Source: Primula veris
Lineage: Eukaryota > Streptophyta > Magnoliopsida > Ericales > Primulaceae
Direction of reading: 5' to 3'
Assembly: GCA_963682055.1 (NCBI GenBank)
Contig: OY821744.1
Coordinates: forward strand, 10,704,835 to 10,768,834
DNA length: 64,000 nucleotides
Shown here: in pieces, positions 61,770 through 64,000 of the stretch
How positions within the stretch are numbered: the stretch's first letter is position 1
Layout of the letters: each line of letters begins with the position of its first letter
Translations under genes and position numbers: made by a program
Notes under the pieces: generated by a model
Told to the model about the DNA's origin: nothing
The model's input: the letters and a program-made list of their open reading frames with translations, nothing else
The model's database searches: none

Positions 61770-63490
61770 TGTTAAACTAGGAATGAGAAAAAAAACTCCG
61801 CAATACCAATCCGTTTGGATTGGAGCGGGCTGAATGTCAAAAAATCAATCCGTTCCGTCCAATCCACTATATATTTTGCGGGTTGGGTTAGGGTTGATAT
61901 TTTCAAATCGCGAGTTAATCCGCTTCAACCCGTTTCAACCAGCAATATATATATAATTATATATATATATACATCGTATGTATTTTAAGATACCAACTTT
62001 ATATTCTTGTTATATTTTATTGTTTTGTTATTTGTTCGTAAATGTTCTAAACGTATTTTGATTGATTTTAATTTATATTTTTATTTGAAAAATTCAATTT
62101 ATTTTAAAATTTAGGTTAATTATGCAAAATATGAAAAATAAAATATCAAAATAAAAATTTAAAAATCAATATAAATTCAACACGCAATTTATTTTGCAGG
62201 TTGGGTTGGGTTGGTTTGATATTTTAATTGTAATGAGTTAAGTTGAGTTGACATTTAAGTTTTATCAACTTCCTCCAATCCGTCCCGTCATTTATTTTAC
62301 GGATTGCCTTAACATTGAGTTCAATCTGCCACAATTCGTCTTCTGTATCATGTATTAAACTAGCAATCTCTCTCGCATTTCAGTTAGGGAGACTTATGTT
62401 GTTAAGTTAACGAAATGTTCTTGAACTAGTTGTGGTTTGTTCGTCTATAAACAAATATGAACCGAAATGAATAAACGTTATAAGTTAACAAACGAATATA
62501 AACAGAATCCGGATTCGTTTGATCGGTTCATTTAGAACCATACTACAAAGCCAAGCACTTAGCTCTCTCGTCATAAAGGAATAGTTGCAACGTCTCCTTA
62601 ATTGGTAATAATTAAAGATTAAATCCATCATTATATGATTATACCAAAGCATTGGACCAGAACTGTTCCAGAGTTTTTGGGGCTATAAGCCATCAAAATT
62701 TTGGTGCTCTTTTGTCATAAAATATAAAAAATATTTTAATTAAATATTTCGATATACACTAGTAATGTTAAGCACGCTTAACCGGACAATAGTAGCAATT
62801 AATTTTTTGTCCAAAATTCACCGTAAAACCCGAAAATAAGTCGTACCGTATTAACAAAAAACAAGTTAGTATTCTTTTAAATAAACGACTAAAAAACTAA
62901 AAAAATAGAGGGATTTTTCTTATACATTTAATAAATGAGACCAAAGAATAACTTACTTAAAACTATGAGTTTATTGAATATAATAAAGGATGTGATTAAA
63001 CAAAATAGATCTAAAATCATATAACAATTTTTATTTTTTTTGAAAGATCAAATCTTTAAAAAAAAAATTGATCATCCTCTTTTAAAACAGTTGGTCTTTT
63101 TGTGATGCATGTAATGTGTCAGATCAAACAATACTTTAATTAATACTTTGAGCCTCTTCAATGTAATAAAATATGTATTTAAAAACCAAAAAAAAAAAAA
63201 GGGAACAACAAGATTCGAACTTTAACATTGGGGGCATTACTGATGTCTAAATTTCAGCCACCAACCACTCGAATAGGTATAATTTTCTTACATTAATTGA
63301 AATGTTAAATATATGTTCTATTTCTATTGACAAAATTGTAAGACTAAAATAAGTCGGTTTTAAGATGATTTAGGCTCGGGCCTCTTATGCCTATCCCAAA
63401 AACCGGACATGCATTGGACATTTGGACTTATAAGATTACGACCAAATTAAATGGTATCTAAAACTATAGGATCGGTTTAGTAATTAAATT
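61770..63490. other. Intergenic DNA before HSP70 copy 2
   Basis: No gene. 61850-62345 holds two related GCGGGTTGGGTT / AACCCG-rich segments around an A/T core, probably an old nonautonomous element. The rest is AT-rich. Confidence 0.4.
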
Positions 63491-63499
63491 AGTTTTTGG

Positions 63500-63760
63500 A
63501 CAGCTCTCGAATCACCTAGACAAATTTAAATTCTCCCGCAATAATAATAAAAACTTTGAAAAAGGAAAACTAATCGGACGGCCAATAATCCACGATCTCG
63601 AAACTTCTCGAAAAAACACAACCTTTTTAAGTATTAACTATATAAACCCCACCCAACTATATAAACATCACAAATACAAGTTAACAAAACAGCTTACAAA
63701 TCTCTTAAACTCTCAAAACTTCAATTCTTTACTAACTTATTTTTTTAGCGAAAAATAATA
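63500..63760 (+). promoter_or_regulatory. HSP70 copy 2 promoter with a three-unit heat-shock element
   Basis: GAAACTTCTCGAA at 63600-63612 is a perfect GAAnnTTCnnGAA heat-shock element. TATA-like ACTATATAAAC sequences lie near 63638 and 63656. The block is related to the copy 1 promoter, where the first GAA unit is lost. Confidence 0.7.
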
Positions 63761-64000
63761 ATGGCCGGAAAAGGTGAGGGGCCTGCGATTGGTATCGATT
63801 TAGGGACTACTTATTCATGTGTGGGGGTATGGCAACACGATAGGGTTGAGATCATAGCGAACGATCAGGGTAACAGGACTACACCTTCTTATGTTGGTTT
63901 TACCGATACCGAGAGGTTGATCGGAGATGCTGCCAAGAATCAGGTCGCTATGAACCCCGTCAACACCGTCTTCGGTATGTTTCTAATCTATCTTATTGGC
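63761..64000 (+). CDS. HSP70: Cytosolic HSP70, copy 2 (first exon, cut by window)
   Basis: Exon 1 is 63761-63974 (214 bp), exactly the length of copy 1, and encodes the same 71 residues from [11 protein letters not shown] to NPVNTVF, including IDLGTTYS. The donor GTATGT follows. The rest lies outside the window. Differences from copy 1 are silent and clustered, leaving a central stretch of about 100 bp identical. Confidence 0.95.
   Translation, partial: MAGKGEGPAIGIDLGTTYSCVGVWQHDRVEIIANDQGNRTTPSYVGFTDTERLIGDAAKNQVAMNPVNTVFGMFLIYLIG

Noticed and set aside
61606..61833. 75-codon frame upstream of ZF4, similar in part to a minus-strand frame at 9920-10153
   Set aside because: Both lie in the duplicated noncoding block and read it in opposite senses relative to the zinc-finger gene order. 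The similarity comes from DNA duplication; there is no sign of a conserved protein.

Overview
The window is nuclear DNA of a flowering plant, most likely a eudicot. It is very AT-rich, its genes carry GT-AG introns, and it holds plant families: two-finger QALGGH zinc-finger proteins, a RABE/Rab8 GTPase, a thaumatin-like protein and cytosolic HSP70 with the conserved intron after codon 71. Intergenic DNA is packed with LTR retrotransposons and miniature inverted-repeat elements. The species cannot be told from the sequence alone.

Layout. 1-4.4 kb: AT-rich DNA with a foldback repeat and a noncoding transposon-like element. 4.4-17.2 kb: three same-strand intronless C2H2 zinc-finger genes (ZF1, ZF2, ZF3), then an eight-exon RABE gene on the minus strand. 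The ZF2 unit ends in an orphan copy of the last RABE exon, so the duplicated unit was zinc finger plus RABE 3' end. 17.8-20.5 kb: miniature elements. 21.7-24.7 kb: a three-exon glyoxalase-I-like (VOC) gene. 25.6-27.3 kb: a second, larger member of the noncoding family, with a 22-bp minisatellite. 30.6-31.8 kb: a two-exon thaumatin-like gene on the minus strand. 32.9-33.6 kb: two Stowaway-like MITEs.

34.4-44.2 kb is a nested structure. A TIR element with hairpin-rich ends and a short coiled-coil ORF is split by a 6.94-kb copia-type LTR element (224-bp LTRs, GAGTT target duplication). The copia interior is a stop-riddled relic of polyprotein, yet its LTRs are almost identical. The interior also holds about twenty short hairpins whose stems differ while the 8-base loop stays close to ACGACAGG or ACGACTGG. 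I could not match this to any element structure I know and it is the main lead in the window.

45.3-53.6 kb is a nearly complete 8.3-kb Ty1/copia element on the minus strand (LTRs of about 1.5 kb, ATAAG target duplication). Its gag and pol frames part at an 18-G run. 54.4-64 kb holds two direct HSP70 copies (the second cut by the window edge) with a fourth zinc-finger gene (ZF4) inverted between them. ZF4 sits in a copied block of about 3 kb related to the ZF2/ZF3 units.

No pathway joins the genes. A stress theme is plausible (zinc-finger repressors, HSP70 with heat-shock elements, PR-5-like protein, glyoxalase-like protein), but that is inference. All four zinc-finger genes share one promoter block (GACTCG[C/T]CCTTAAACACT, then an ACGT-core site and a TATA box). 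Exon coordinates were set by eye from splice sites and reading frame.
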